Below, piece after piece: positions 55,348 through 64,000 of a stretch of DNA of 64,000 bases. Each line of letters opens with the position of its first letter. Within the stretch, counting starts at the first letter, position 1. Both the position numbers and the translations under genes were made by a program. Source of the DNA: Gemmatimonadaceae bacterium (GTDB lineage: Bacteria; Gemmatimonadota; Gemmatimonadetes; Gemmatimonadales; Gemmatimonadaceae); the NCBI GenBank assembly GCA_013697785.1, contig JACCWE010000091.1:1-64000 (forward strand). Reading direction: 5' to 3'. Under the pieces are notes generated by a model. That model worked only from the letters and a program-made list of their open reading frames with translations. It had not been told where the DNA came from and ran no database searches.

Positions 55348-57320
55348 CCGACGTGATGCACGACCGCGTCGTCGTAGCGGTCGGTGATCTCTACGATGTG
55401 CAGAACGAACTTGGCCGTGGAGGGATGGCGCTCGTCTACCGCGCCATCGATCGCAGGCTCAAGCGCCCTGTCGCGCTCAAGGTGCTGCCGCCGGAGCTCG
55501 CCTACCGCGAGGAAGTGAAGCGACGCTTCCTTCGCGAAGCGGAGACGTCGGCTAAGCTCAACTACCAGAACATCGTCCAGATCTACTCGGCCGACGAGCG
55601 AAACGGCATCGTGTATCTCGCGATGGCGCTCGTGGACGGAGAGACGCTTGCCGCCCGGCTCGCGCGCGCACCGCGAATGACCAACGACGAGGTTCGACGC
55701 CTGCTGCGCGAGGTCGCGGGCGCGCTCGCGTACGCACACGCGCGGGGCGTCGTGCACCGCGACATCAAACCGGAGAACATCCTCATCGATCGCGAGAGTG
55801 GACGCGCGATGGTGACGGACTTCGGAATCGCGCGCGCGGCGGAGGGCGATGCACAGCTGACGGCGACCGGCGTCGCGATCGGCACGCCGGCCTACATGTC
55901 GCCCGAGCAGGCGCTCGGCGAAAAGGAGGCGGATGGGCGGAGCGACATCTATTCGCTGGGCGTCGTCGGCTACGTGATGCTCACAGGCGAGCTGCCGTTC
56001 AAGGCATCGAATACGCCGTCGATGATGATGAAGCATCTCTCGGAGAAGCTGCGCCCGGTGAGAGAGGTGCGCGGCGATGCGCCGCCGGACATCGCAGCGA
56101 TCGTCGAGTATGCGCTCGCGAAGAAGCCGGAGGATCGCTTCTCGAGCGCCGCCGAGATGGCGTCGGCGCTGGCGTCGCCGGGGTGGAGACCGCGCGCAGT
56201 GGCGCCTGTCGCGCCGGCGCCAGTCGCGCAGCAGCCAGTCGCGCAACCGCAGGGGTACGTGCCGCAGTACGGTATTCCGCGAAACGCACCGCTTCCACCC
56301 CCGCCGCCGGTGCCAGCGCTTTTCCGCGATCCCGCCGCTCCATGGGCGCATCAGGCGGCGGCGTTCCCGATGGGTGCGGACGGCATGCCGGCGCATCCGA
56401 TGTCGCGGCGCGAGTGGAAGGAGTGGCGGAAGAACTATCGCGATCAGATGAAGATGAGCGTCGATGGCCGGCCGGTGCGTACGATCGGCGAGCGCATCGT
56501 GCTCTTTCGTCGGCATGTCGTGAGCAACTTCGCCGTGATCGGGATGCTCGCCGGGATCAATCTCCTCACGAGTCCCGTGACTCCCTGGTTCCTCTTCCCG
56601 GCGGTATTCATGACCGTCGGTCTCATCAAGGAGTGGGGGAATCTCTGGTCCGAGGGCGTGACGTTCGGTCAGATCCTGTCGCGACCTTCGGCGCCTGACC
56701 TCGCATCGCTCGGTTCTGCAGGGGCCGGAACGGCAGCGCGCGCGCTGCCGCCGGCGGTCGCCGAGGATGAGGCGGCGAAGCTCGCGCCGCGCGAGGTGCT
56801 TGCGGGCGCATACGGCGCGAGCGTGCGTCGCGCGGTCGCAGACCGCGCAGCGGTGCTCGCGACCGTCGCATCGCTCGCCAAGGCTGATCGCGACTTGCTA
56901 CCCGATGTCGTGCCGACGGTGACGGCGCTGGTCGAGCGCGTCGCGTCGGTGGCGCAGGCGCTGCACCATCTCGATGCGGACTGCTCGCCCGAGCTGGTGA
57001 AGGAGATCGAAGGTCGCATCGCTCAGGTCGAGCTCGAGCCGGCCGAAGCGTCGGATCGGGATCGGCGGTTCTCGCTGCTCAAACGACAGCTCGTGTCGAT
57101 GACAGAGCTCGCTTCGCGACGTGCGCGTCTAACCGGACAGCTCGACAGCGCCGGTCTCGCGTTGCAGAATTTGAAGTATGACCTACTCAAGCTCCGCTCA
57201 TCCGGTGTGCAGTCAGCCATCGGCGACGTCAACAGCGCGACCGTCGAGGCACGCGCTCTCTCCCGCGAGATCGGCCACGTGCTCGAGGCCGCCGACGAGC
57301 TCCGCAAGATCGACGTCTGA
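55344..57320 (+). CDS. Ser/Thr protein kinase with 2TM and coiled-coil tail (second of tandem pair)
   Basis: A 658-residue paralogue of the upstream kinase with the same order of parts: kinase (GRGGMALVY, Lys46, Asp140 in HRDIKPEN, YMSPEQALG), a Pro-rich linker with a PPPPP stretch near 315, a two-segment hydrophobic block (VVSNFAVIGMLAGINLL, PWFLFPAVFMTVGLI), and a C-terminal helical coiled coil. The shared tail implies duplication and perhaps hetero-oligomers. ATGA overlap with the first kinase ensures joint translation. The M14 peptidase frame begins within or just after its 3' end. Confidence 0.9.
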   Translation: MTDVMHDRVVVAVGDLYDVQNELGRGGMALVYRAIDRRLKRPVALKVLPPELAYREEVKRRFLREAETSAKLNYQNIVQIYSADERNGIVYLAMALVDGETLAARLARAPRMTNDEVRRLLREVAGALAYAHARGVVHRDIKPENILIDRESGRAMVTDFGIARAAEGDAQLTATGVAIGTPAYMSPEQALGEKEADGRSDIYSLGVVGYVMLTGELPFKASNTPSMMMKHLSEKLRPVREVRGDAPPDIAAIVEYALAKKPEDRFSSAAEMASALASPGWRPRAVAPVAPAPVAQQPVAQPQGYVPQYGIPRNAPLPPPPPVPALFRDPAAPWAHQAAAFPMGADGMPAHPMSRREWKEWRKNYRDQMKMSVDGRPVRTIGERIVLFRRHVVSNFAVIGMLAGINLLTSPVTPWFLFPAVFMTVGLIKEWGNLWSEGVTFGQILSRPSAPDLASLGSAGAGTAARALPPAVAEDEAAKLAPREVLAGAYGASVRRAVADRAAVLATVASLAKADRDLLPDVVPTVTALVERVASVAQALHHLDADCSPELVKEIEGRIAQVELEPAEASDRDRRFSLLKRQLVSMTELASRRARLTGQLDSAGLALQNLKYDLLKLRSSGVQSAIGDVNSATVEARALSREIGHVLEAADELRKIDV

Positions 57321-57348
57321 GCGCCTGGCGCGATCGCTGCGGCGCATC

Positions 57349-59658
57349 GTGCTCGCCGTCGCGCTCGGAGCTCCGCTGCTGCTCGGCGCACCCAGTGCGA
57401 GGGCGCAGACGAGCGTGCCCACACCCGCATCGGTGATCGGCTTCGTTCCCGGCACCGATCGCAAGCTCCCCGCGTGGTCGCAGGTCGTCGCCTACTTCAC
57501 CGCGCTCTCGAAGTCGAGCCCGCGCATTCAGCTCCACGTGCTCGGCAAGACGACGCTCGGCCGCCCCTTCATCGCTGCCATCATCTCCGACTCGGCGACG
57601 ATCGCGAATCTCCCGAAGTACCGCGAGATCCAGCGCCGGCTCGCGGACCCGCGCGTGCGGAAGCCCGGTGAGCGCGATTCGCTGATCGCGAACGGAAAGC
57701 TCGTCGTGCTCATCACGTCGAGCATTCACTCGGATGAGGTGGGCGGCATCCTCACGCCTCTCGTGCTCGCGCACAAGCTCGTGAGCGGCGAGGACGCCGA
57801 GGCGAAGGCGATACGCGCGCAGACGATCGTGATCATGGTGCCGTCGCTCAATCCCGATGGTGTCGACATCGTCGGTGACTGGTACCGAAGCACGATCGGG
57901 ACGCCCGCGGAGGGAACCGATCCGCCAGTGCTCTACCATCACTACACTGGTCACGACAACAACCGCGACTGGTACGCATTCACGCAGCTCGAGACGCAGA
58001 TGACGGTGGATTCGCTCCACAATCTCTGGCATCCGCAGATCGTGAACGACATCCACCAGCAGGGTTCCGACGAGGCGCGACTGTTCATCCCGCCGTACAT
58101 GGATCCGATCGAACCGAATGTGGATCCGATCCTCATTTCCGGCGTCAACGCGCTCGGGCTCGATATGACATGGCGGCTGACGGCCCAGGGGAAAACCGGT
58201 ATCACGAACAACTCGACGTACGACGCGTGGACGCCGAGCCGGGCGTATCAGCACTACCATGGAGGCGTGCGCATTCTCACGGAGACCGCGAGCGCGAGCA
58301 TCGCGACGCCGCTCGTGACGCCGTTCGACTCGCTGAAACCGGGGCGCGGCTACGACTCCAAAGTGTCGTCGTGGAATTTCCTCGTGCCGTGGCAGGGCGG
58401 AATATGGACCGTAGGCAACATCGTCGACTATCAGGTGAGCGCGTCGTGGGCACTGCTAAGCTCTGCGGCGCCGATGCGCACAACGTGGCTCGAGAACTTC
58501 TCACGCGTGAGCGAGCGCGCGGTGCAGGGAAGGAAGGCAGCGCAGCGCGAGAAGTGGCCCGCTGCGTTTCTGATCCCGATGCAGCAGCCGGATCAGTCAT
58601 CGCTGCGTACAGTGTTGCGTATTCTGCAGCGTGGTCAGGTGGAGATCCGTCGAGCGACGGCGCCGTTCGTGGCGAATCGCGTGCGCTTCTCGGCCGGCAC
58701 TTACGTGGTGATGCTCGACCAGCCGTACGGCGGCTTTGCGAAGGCGCTGCTCGAGAATCAACACTATCCCGATTTGCACGAATATCCGGGCGGCCCGCCG
58801 AAGGCTCCGTACGATGTGACAGCGCAGACGCTGCCGCTCCTGATGGGCGTGGGCGCGATCGCAGTTGATTCGTTCCCGGTCACGACGTCCGACATCATCG
58901 CGCAAATTCCGCCGCCGAAGCTCGACGTGCCGGGGCTCAGCGGCAAGACCGCGCGCCGCATCGCGATCTACAGAAGCTGGAACCCGTCGATGGATGAGGG
59001 ATGGACGCGCTTCATCTTCGACCAGTACCGCATTCCGTTCACCGTCATCGGCGATCGCGAGGTGCACGCGGGGAATCTCGCGTCGCGCTTCGACGCGATA
59101 ATCCTCCCCGACGAGTCGCCGCGCGGGTTGCAGCAGGGCGCGCGCGAGGCGGGGTATCCCGACTCGCTCAAGGGCGGTCTCGGCACCGCGGGCGATGCGG
59201 CGCTGCACGACTTCGTGAACGCGGGCGGAACGCTCATCACGTTCAACGATGCAAGTCGGTGGGCGATTGAATATTTGAAGCTGCCGGTGAAGAACGTGCT
59301 CGAGGGGGTGAGCGACCGCGACTTCTATGCGCCCGGCTCGCTCTTCGCGCTCAACCTCGACCAGTCGCATCCGCTGAACAGGCTGATGCTCGCGCATCCG
59401 GCGGCGTGGTTCGAGAGCGGCCCGGCGTTCGAGATCACGGACACAACGCTCGCGACTGCGGCGGCGGTGTATCCGTCGACGGGGTCGGCGCTGCTGAGCG
59501 GATGGCTGCTAGGCGCCGAGAAGTTGCGAGGGAAGGCGGCGCTGGTGGATGTGAAGGAAGGGAAGGGGCATGTGGTGCTGTTCGGGTACCGGCCGCAGTA
59601 CCGGGCGCAGAGCATGGCGATGTATCCGCAGCTCTGGGCGGCGTTGCTGGGGTATTAA
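57349..59658 (+). CDS. Secreted M14-family zinc carboxypeptidase
   Basis: About 770 residues. Zinc motif His/Glu in SIHSDEVGG, third His in VNDIHQQGSDEA, a catalytic-type Glu in ILTETASAS, and DNNRDWYAFTQLE are present. The C-terminal half is a glutamine-amidotransferase-like domain (SFPVTTSDIIAQ, DAIILPDESPRG, NAGGTLITFNDAS) ending GKGHVVLFGYRPQYRAQ. The start is unclear: the signal peptide reads ARSLRRIVLAVALGAPLLLGAPSARAQ, but no ATG, GTG or TTG precedes its RSLRR except far inside the kinase gene. GTG 57349 keeps only the hydrophobic core; CTG 57325 would give the whole signal. Confidence 0.85.
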   Translation: MLAVALGAPLLLGAPSARAQTSVPTPASVIGFVPGTDRKLPAWSQVVAYFTALSKSSPRIQLHVLGKTTLGRPFIAAIISDSATIANLPKYREIQRRLADPRVRKPGERDSLIANGKLVVLITSSIHSDEVGGILTPLVLAHKLVSGEDAEAKAIRAQTIVIMVPSLNPDGVDIVGDWYRSTIGTPAEGTDPPVLYHHYTGHDNNRDWYAFTQLETQMTVDSLHNLWHPQIVNDIHQQGSDEARLFIPPYMDPIEPNVDPILISGVNALGLDMTWRLTAQGKTGITNNSTYDAWTPSRAYQHYHGGVRILTETASASIATPLVTPFDSLKPGRGYDSKVSSWNFLVPWQGGIWTVGNIVDYQVSASWALLSSAAPMRTTWLENFSRVSERAVQGRKAAQREKWPAAFLIPMQQPDQSSLRTVLRILQRGQVEIRRATAPFVANRVRFSAGTYVVMLDQPYGGFAKALLENQHYPDLHEYPGGPPKAPYDVTAQTLPLLMGVGAIAVDSFPVTTSDIIAQIPPPKLDVPGLSGKTARRIAIYRSWNPSMDEGWTRFIFDQYRIPFTVIGDREVHAGNLASRFDAIILPDESPRGLQQGAREAGYPDSLKGGLGTAGDAALHDFVNAGGTLITFNDASRWAIEYLKLPVKNVLEGVSDRDFYAPGSLFALNLDQSHPLNRLMLAHPAAWFESGPAFEITDTTLATAAAVYPSTGSALLSGWLLGAEKLRGKAALVDVKEGKGHVVLFGYRPQYRAQSMAMYPQLWAALLGY

Positions 59659-59659
59659 C

Positions 59660-61498
59660 TCACGCCTTCGTCTTCTTCTCGCTCACCCACGCCCTGATCC
59701 GCGCGTCGAGCACATCCAGTGGCAGCGCGCCCTGGTCCAGCACCTCATCGTGAAACTCGCGCACGTCGAACTTGTCGCCCAGCTGCTGCTCGGCGTACGC
59801 GCGCAGCTCCTTGATCTTGAGCTCGCCCGTTTTGTAGGCGAGCGCCTGCCCCGGTGTCGTGATGTAGCGGTCGACCTCGACCACGATGTCGTTGTGCGTC
59901 TTCGCCGAGTTGGCTTCGAAGTAGTCGATCGCGTCCTGGCGTGACATCCCCTGCGCGTGGATCCCAGTGTCGATGACGAGACGGATCGCGCGCCACATCT
60001 CGTAGGTCAACTGCCCGAACTTAGAGTACGGATCCTTGTAGAGCCCAATACTCGGGCCAAGACTCTCCGAGTAAAGCGCCCACCCTTCGACGAACGCCGT
60101 GTAGCCGCCGTATCGGCGAAAGTCGGGGACGTCGGTGAGCTCCTGCGAGATCGCGATCTGCAGATGATGCCCCGGCACCGCCTCGTGCGACGACAGCGCC
60201 TCCATCTCCCACTTGGGACGCGTGTTGAGTGCGTACGTATTCACGTAGTAATAGCCCGGGCGCCCCGCTTCGTACGATCCCGGCTGGTAGTATGCCGTCG
60301 TCGCTGACTTCGCGGCGTACGAGGGGATCGTCGTGACACCGTACGGCAGCCGCGGCAGATGCCCGAAGAGCTTGATCAGCTCGGGATCGATGCGCTTGAC
60401 GATGTCTCGATAGGCGCGCACGAGATCGGCGCTGTCCGTGAAGAAGAACTTCGGATCCGTGCGCAGGAAGTTCGTGAACTCGGCGAACGTCCCCTTGTAG
60501 CCGATCGACTTCATCACGCTGTCCATCTGCCCGTGTATCCGCTTCACCTCGGCCAGCCCCGTCTCGTGAATCTGCGCGGGCGTGCGGTTGGTCGTCGTCT
60601 GGATGCGGACGTTGTACGCGTACCACGCGGCGCCATCGGGGAGCGCCCTCATGCCGACTGTTTCCCGCGCGCCTGGGAGGTACTTGGTCGTGAGGAAGGT
60701 GTAGAGCCGATCGTAGGCGGGCTTCACCTTCTCGGTATACGCCTTCACCGCGGCGTCGGTGAGCCTCTTCTGCTCGGCCGCGGGAATGCTCGCTGGAAAG
60801 CGCGTGAACATCACGAGCACGGGGCTCTTCAGCGGACTAGTGGTGAGTAGCCCCTTCACCTGATCCGGCACATCGCGCAGTGTGATCTTCGGCGCCGTCA
60901 CCTTCGCGTCGAGTCCCTTCTGCAGGAGCACGATCGTCTCATCGACGACAGCGCCGAGCCCGTTGACGCGGGCGAGGATGTCCTCGTAGTCCCTCACAGT
61001 TGCGCTCGGGTTGAGCTCGAGAGCCTGTGAGAGCAGTTGCGGCCCACTCCGTGCATCGATCGAGAGATACTCGCCCGGAAAGCGCGTGCCCGCGATGTTG
61101 TCCTCGGCCCCGCGGCGAAAGAGATCGTAGTTGAGCTGATCCCTCGTCGAGAGCGACGCCCGGTCAATCGACGAGATCACCGCCATCGGGTTCTGCAGCT
61201 CCTTCTTTCGCTGCGCGATCGCCGCGAGCGAGACATCTGTCCACCGGTCGTTCTGCCCCTTGTAGCCGGAATACGTCGCGCCCTCGGGGTACTCGATGTT
61301 GCCGTAGTCCCAGTCGAGCGCGAACAGCTCGTGCAGTCGCACGCTGTCCACCTTCTGCCCCTTCTCGGCTACGATCGCCTGGTAGCGAGCGGTCCAGTCG
61401 GGGCGGTTGGCGCGCTGCGCGGCAAGCGGTTGAGCGGCGAGCGCGAGGCACACGCCCGCGAGGGTCGCGAACGAACGACAGCTCGCCGCTGCGATCAT
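59660..61498 (-). CDS. DUF885 family putative metallopeptidase, secreted
   Basis: A 612-residue protein with a signal peptide (about 1-27, ending PLAAQ). The DUF885 core has the zinc-type motif HEAVPGHHLQIA, RYGGYTAFVEGWALYSE with a third-ligand Glu, and GQALAYKTGELKIKELR. Members are related to M32-like carboxypeptidases. ATG 61498 is chosen; a GTG at 61507 would overlap the upstream stop. It is five bases downstream of the prolyl oligopeptidase gene, so the two form an operon. It converges with the M14 gene with a single base between stops. Confidence 0.88.
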   Translation of the reverse strand: MIAAASCRSFATLAGVCLALAAQPLAAQRANRPDWTARYQAIVAEKGQKVDSVRLHELFALDWDYGNIEYPEGATYSGYKGQNDRWTDVSLAAIAQRKKELQNPMAVISSIDRASLSTRDQLNYDLFRRGAEDNIAGTRFPGEYLSIDARSGPQLLSQALELNPSATVRDYEDILARVNGLGAVVDETIVLLQKGLDAKVTAPKITLRDVPDQVKGLLTTSPLKSPVLVMFTRFPASIPAAEQKRLTDAAVKAYTEKVKPAYDRLYTFLTTKYLPGARETVGMRALPDGAAWYAYNVRIQTTTNRTPAQIHETGLAEVKRIHGQMDSVMKSIGYKGTFAEFTNFLRTDPKFFFTDSADLVRAYRDIVKRIDPELIKLFGHLPRLPYGVTTIPSYAAKSATTAYYQPGSYEAGRPGYYYVNTYALNTRPKWEMEALSSHEAVPGHHLQIAISQELTDVPDFRRYGGYTAFVEGWALYSESLGPSIGLYKDPYSKFGQLTYEMWRAIRLVIDTGIHAQGMSRQDAIDYFEANSAKTHNDIVVEVDRYITTPGQALAYKTGELKIKELRAYAEQQLGDKFDVREFHDEVLDQGALPLDVLDARIRAWVSEKKTKA

Positions 61499-61503
61499 TG
61501 ATT

Positions 61504-63627
61504 TCACTGTACGATGGAGACTTGCTGACTCTGCCCGACGGCATCGAGCATGAAAGCATCGCGGAATGCGATCTCGTGCAACCGCTCGTAACGTCCCGAG
61601 CTCCCGCCGTGACCGCCCGCCATGTTGATCTTGAAGTAAAGCGGATTTGAATCGGTCTTCGTCGCCCGTAGCTTTGCCACCCACTTCGCCGGCTCCCAAT
61701 AAGAGACCTGCGAATCGTTGAGCGACGACGTCACGAGCATCCACGGATACGCCTTGTGCTCGACGTTGTCGTATGGCGAGTACGTCTTCATGTAATCGTA
61801 CTGCGCGTTGATGTGCGGGTCGCCCCACTGTTGCCATTCCTGCGACGTGAGCGGCAGCGACGCATCCATCATCGTGTTGATTACGTCGACGAAGGGGACG
61901 TCGGCGACGATCGCGCGAAAGAGATCGGGGCGCATGTTCGAGATGGCGCCCATGAGGAGGCCGCCGGCGCTGCCGCCATTCGCCACCATCTTGTCGGCAC
62001 TCGTGTACTTCTCCTTTTCGAGATATTCAGCGACGTCGACATAGTCATTAAAGGTGTTTTTCTTGTTCAACATCTTGCCGTCGTCATACCACTGACGCCC
62101 CATTTCCTGCCCGCCGCGAATGTGCGCGATCGCGTAGGCGAAGCCGCGATCGACGAGGCTGAAAGCAGGCGAATTGAATGTTGCCTCGGTTGTGTATCCG
62201 TACGAGCCGTAGGCGTAGAGCAGGAGCGGATGACTGCCATCCCGAACCCATCCCTTCTTCACGAGCATCGATACCGGCACGCGCGCGCCGTCGCGTACGC
62301 TCACCATCAATCGTTTGACCTCGTATCGCGACGGATCGTAGCCCGGCACCTCGAGTCGCTTTTTGAGAACGCGGTTGTGCGTCGCCATGTCGTAGTCGTA
62401 CGTCGATGCCGGAGTTACGAGCGACGAATACTGAAAGCGCAGCGTCGGCGAGTCGAACTCGGCGTTTTGCGTTGGGAACACGCCGTATGCGGCTTCCGGA
62501 AAGGTGATGAAGTGCGTCGCGCGCGTCGCGAGATCGGTGACGCGAAGGCGGGGGAGTCCGCCGGCGCGCTCCGAGACGACGACGAAATGCTTGAACGGCT
62601 CGACGCCTTCGACGAACACCGAGTCGCTGTGCGGCCGCCATTCGGTCCACTTCGCCGGCGTGAAGTCATCCTCGGGAATGCGCATGATCTTGAAGTTGCG
62701 CGCGCCGTCGTTGGTGACCATGAGAAATGCGCCATCGATGTGGTCGACGGTGTACTGCACGTTCGCGCGGCGCGGTGCAATCACGCGTGGCGAGGTCGTC
62801 GGCGCGGCAGTCGGAATCGCGCGCCATTCCGAGCTCGTAAAGCCATCATCGGCGATCAGCACGAACTTTCCGCTCTTCGTGCGCCCGACGTTCACATTGT
62901 TGAGGACGTCGTCATCCTCGAACACCCGCACATCCTTCGATCGTGGATTGCCGAGCGTGTGGCGCCACACGGCGTTTGTGCGGCGCGCCGAGTCCGCGGT
63001 CGAGTAGAACAGCGTGCGATTGTCATTGGCCCACGCGAGGCCGGGCACGACTTCGCCGAGCGTATCGGTGAGGGGCTTGCCCGTCACGAGATTTTTTACG
63101 TATAGCGTGTACACGCGCAGCGCGGTCGTGTCCTCGAGATATGCGACGAGCTTGTTGTCCGGACTTCTCTGAACCTCGCCGAGCGAAAAGAACTTTTTGC
63201 CTTTGGCCATCGCATTCTCGTCCAGCATGATCTCTTCCTTCGCGTCGAGCGAGCCTTTCTTTCGGCACAGGATGGGATAGCTCTTCCCTTTCTCCGTACG
63301 CGAGTAGTACCAGAAGCCGCTGTCGCGGTAAGGCACTGTGAGGTCGGTTTCCTTCACGCGTGCGAGCATCTCGCCGTACAGCTTGCTCTGCAGGGCCTCC
63401 GTGTGGCGCATCCGGGCGGCCGTGTACGCGTTTTCGCTGTCGAGATAGGCGATCACCTTCGGATTGGTCTTCTCGCGAAGCCAGAAGTAGTTGTCGATTC
63501 GCACATCGCCATGCACGGTGTCTACTCTTGCGATTTTCGTGGCGACTGGGCCGGCGGGCTCCTGCGCGGCCAGGCTCGCAGTCAGCGCGATCACGGCGAA
63601 TGAGATGGCTACGAACGAGCGTGACAT
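61504..63627 (-). CDS. Secreted prolyl oligopeptidase family peptidase (S9A, oligopeptidase B-like)
   Basis: A 707-residue protein with a signal peptide (about 1-21, SLAAQ). A seven-bladed propeller (about 60-420) is followed by the alpha/beta hydrolase: catalytic Ser in NGGSAGGLLMG, Asp in SSLNDSQVSYWEP and His in AGGHGG. RGGQEMGRQWYDDGK and FNDYVDVAEYL favour oligopeptidase B-like cleavage after basic residues, but this enzyme is exported. ATG 63627 gives a clean signal; the upstream extension is Arg-rich. It is first in the operon with the DUF885 gene. Confidence 0.92.
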   Translation of the reverse strand: MSRSFVAISFAVIALTASLAAQEPAGPVATKIARVDTVHGDVRIDNYFWLREKTNPKVIAYLDSENAYTAARMRHTEALQSKLYGEMLARVKETDLTVPYRDSGFWYYSRTEKGKSYPILCRKKGSLDAKEEIMLDENAMAKGKKFFSLGEVQRSPDNKLVAYLEDTTALRVYTLYVKNLVTGKPLTDTLGEVVPGLAWANDNRTLFYSTADSARRTNAVWRHTLGNPRSKDVRVFEDDDVLNNVNVGRTKSGKFVLIADDGFTSSEWRAIPTAAPTTSPRVIAPRRANVQYTVDHIDGAFLMVTNDGARNFKIMRIPEDDFTPAKWTEWRPHSDSVFVEGVEPFKHFVVVSERAGGLPRLRVTDLATRATHFITFPEAAYGVFPTQNAEFDSPTLRFQYSSLVTPASTYDYDMATHNRVLKKRLEVPGYDPSRYEVKRLMVSVRDGARVPVSMLVKKGWVRDGSHPLLLYAYGSYGYTTEATFNSPAFSLVDRGFAYAIAHIRGGQEMGRQWYDDGKMLNKKNTFNDYVDVAEYLEKEKYTSADKMVANGGSAGGLLMGAISNMRPDLFRAIVADVPFVDVINTMMDASLPLTSQEWQQWGDPHINAQYDYMKTYSPYDNVEHKAYPWMLVTSSLNDSQVSYWEPAKWVAKLRATKTDSNPLYFKINMAGGHGGSSGRYERLHEIAFRDAFMLDAVGQSQQVSIVQ

Positions 63628-63711
63628 GGAGCTCCTGCGGCGGGGAAGGCAGCGACGACGCATCGGCTGCTGAATTCAGAAGTTATCGCTGAATGCATTA
63701 ATCGCCAGCGG

Positions 63712-63724
63712 TTGCGTATCGCAA
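63712..63724. promoter_or_regulatory. Palindrome in the divergent gap before the last gene
   Basis: TTGCGTATCGCAA is a 13-base palindrome (5-bp arms around TAT), with a further TTGCG copy nine bases later (63733-63737) directly before the ATG at 63740. It could be an operator for either divergent gene. Confidence 0.35.
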
Positions 63725-63739
63725 TTGATAGATTGCGAA

Positions 63740-64000
63740 ATGCTCCATCGTGCCCTCGCCCTCACCGCTACGCCGCTCATAATCGCGGGTGGATCGTCGA
63801 TCTCCGCGCAGGCTCCGGCTGCACTCGCACCGCAGCCCAACTTCTGCCCCGCCCCCGCGCGCGTCACCTCCCCCGACTCGCTCCCCGACCTCCGCCCGCC
63901 CCTCGTCCCGCTCCCCAAAGTCGTCCGCGGACTCTACGTCAATCGCTGGGCCGCGCTCGGCGATCGCGGCTGGGAGCTGATCGGAGTCGCGAGCCACACC
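63740..64000 (+). CDS. Secreted protein, 5' part only, possible glycoside-hydrolase-like (DUF4015 type)
   Basis: The first 87 codons are in the window and the frame is open to the right edge. A signal-like N-terminus (to about residue 22, SISAQA) is followed by a Pro-rich linker (about 23-60). Then VVRGLYVNRWAA begins a fold that resembles the first strand of the putative glycoside hydrolase domain PF13200 (xRGLYV). Too little is visible to be sure; the catalytic part lies outside. It is divergent from the prolyl oligopeptidase gene. Confidence 0.6.
   Translation, partial: MLHRALALTATPLIIAGGSSISAQAPAALAPQPNFCPAPARVTSPDSLPDLRPPLVPLPKVVRGLYVNRWAALGDRGWELIGVASHT

Overview
The window is about 64 kb of high-GC, gene-dense bacterial chromosome. 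There is no rRNA, tRNA, CRISPR array, insertion sequence or phage gene that I can recognise. The gene content points to a Gemmatimonadota-like soil or water heterotroph, with Acidobacteriota as the next guess: many secreted S9, M14, M16 and DUF885 peptidases, Ser/Thr kinases with membrane anchors, an orphan MacB/FtsX-type (ADOP-like) permease, a deoxyhypusine-synthase-like protein, frequent GTG starts and many 4- to 11-base gene overlaps. This is inference from gene content; no phylogenetic marker was compared.

Layout. 1-7.3 kb: end of a LOG-family gene, a deoxyhypusine-synthase-like gene, greA, glpD (minus strand) and the beta-oxidation pair fadI-fadJ. 7.3-10.2 kb: a sensor kinase/OmpR-type regulator pair and a YbjQ-type protein. 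10.3-14.2 kb: a secreted dipeptidyl peptidase and a lipoprotein M14 carboxypeptidase. 14.2-18.3 kb: an overlapping run of proline dehydrogenase, a hypothetical gene, rsgA and a ClC chloride channel with CBS domains. 18.3-21.1 kb (minus): a pair of M16 zinc-peptidase-like proteins, one catalytic and one without the zinc motif. 21.1-22.8 kb: a regulatory-looking gap with hairpins, a terminator and a tiny ORF, then a GntR-type regulator. 22.8-24.7 kb: two ferritin-like proteins, the first with a Tat lipoprotein signal, followed by tatA. 24.8-31.1 kb: esterase, PPK2 kinase, a three-gene sulfur/redox operon, DinB, a thin 2Fe-2S ferredoxin, an HNH nuclease and small unknowns. 31.1-38.2 kb: amidohydrolase, a secreted unknown, a fused branched-chain 2-oxoacid dehydrogenase E1, a HIT protein and a lipoprotein/small membrane protein pair. 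38.3-47.7 kb: an MCP-like membrane protein, the ADOP-like permease, nadE and a class A penicillin-binding protein. 47.8-57.3 kb: three Ser/Thr kinases around lon. 57.3-64 kb: a second peptidase cluster (M14, DUF885, prolyl oligopeptidase) and the start of a secreted, possibly glycoside-hydrolase-like protein.

How the genes fit together. The peptidases, proline dehydrogenase, fatty-acid oxidation genes, GlpD and the branched-chain E1 describe a cell living on peptides, amino acids and lipids. Signalling (one two-component system, three kinases, an MCP-like protein) and envelope functions make up most of the rest. Nothing here is a proven new system. The stretches most worth a second look are the 21.1-21.6 kb non-coding region, the Tat/ferritin-like cassette, the tandem kinase pair with shared membrane and coiled-coil tails, the Gly-rich lipoprotein with its small membrane partner, and a 3' relic of an M14 peptidase at 32.8 kb.
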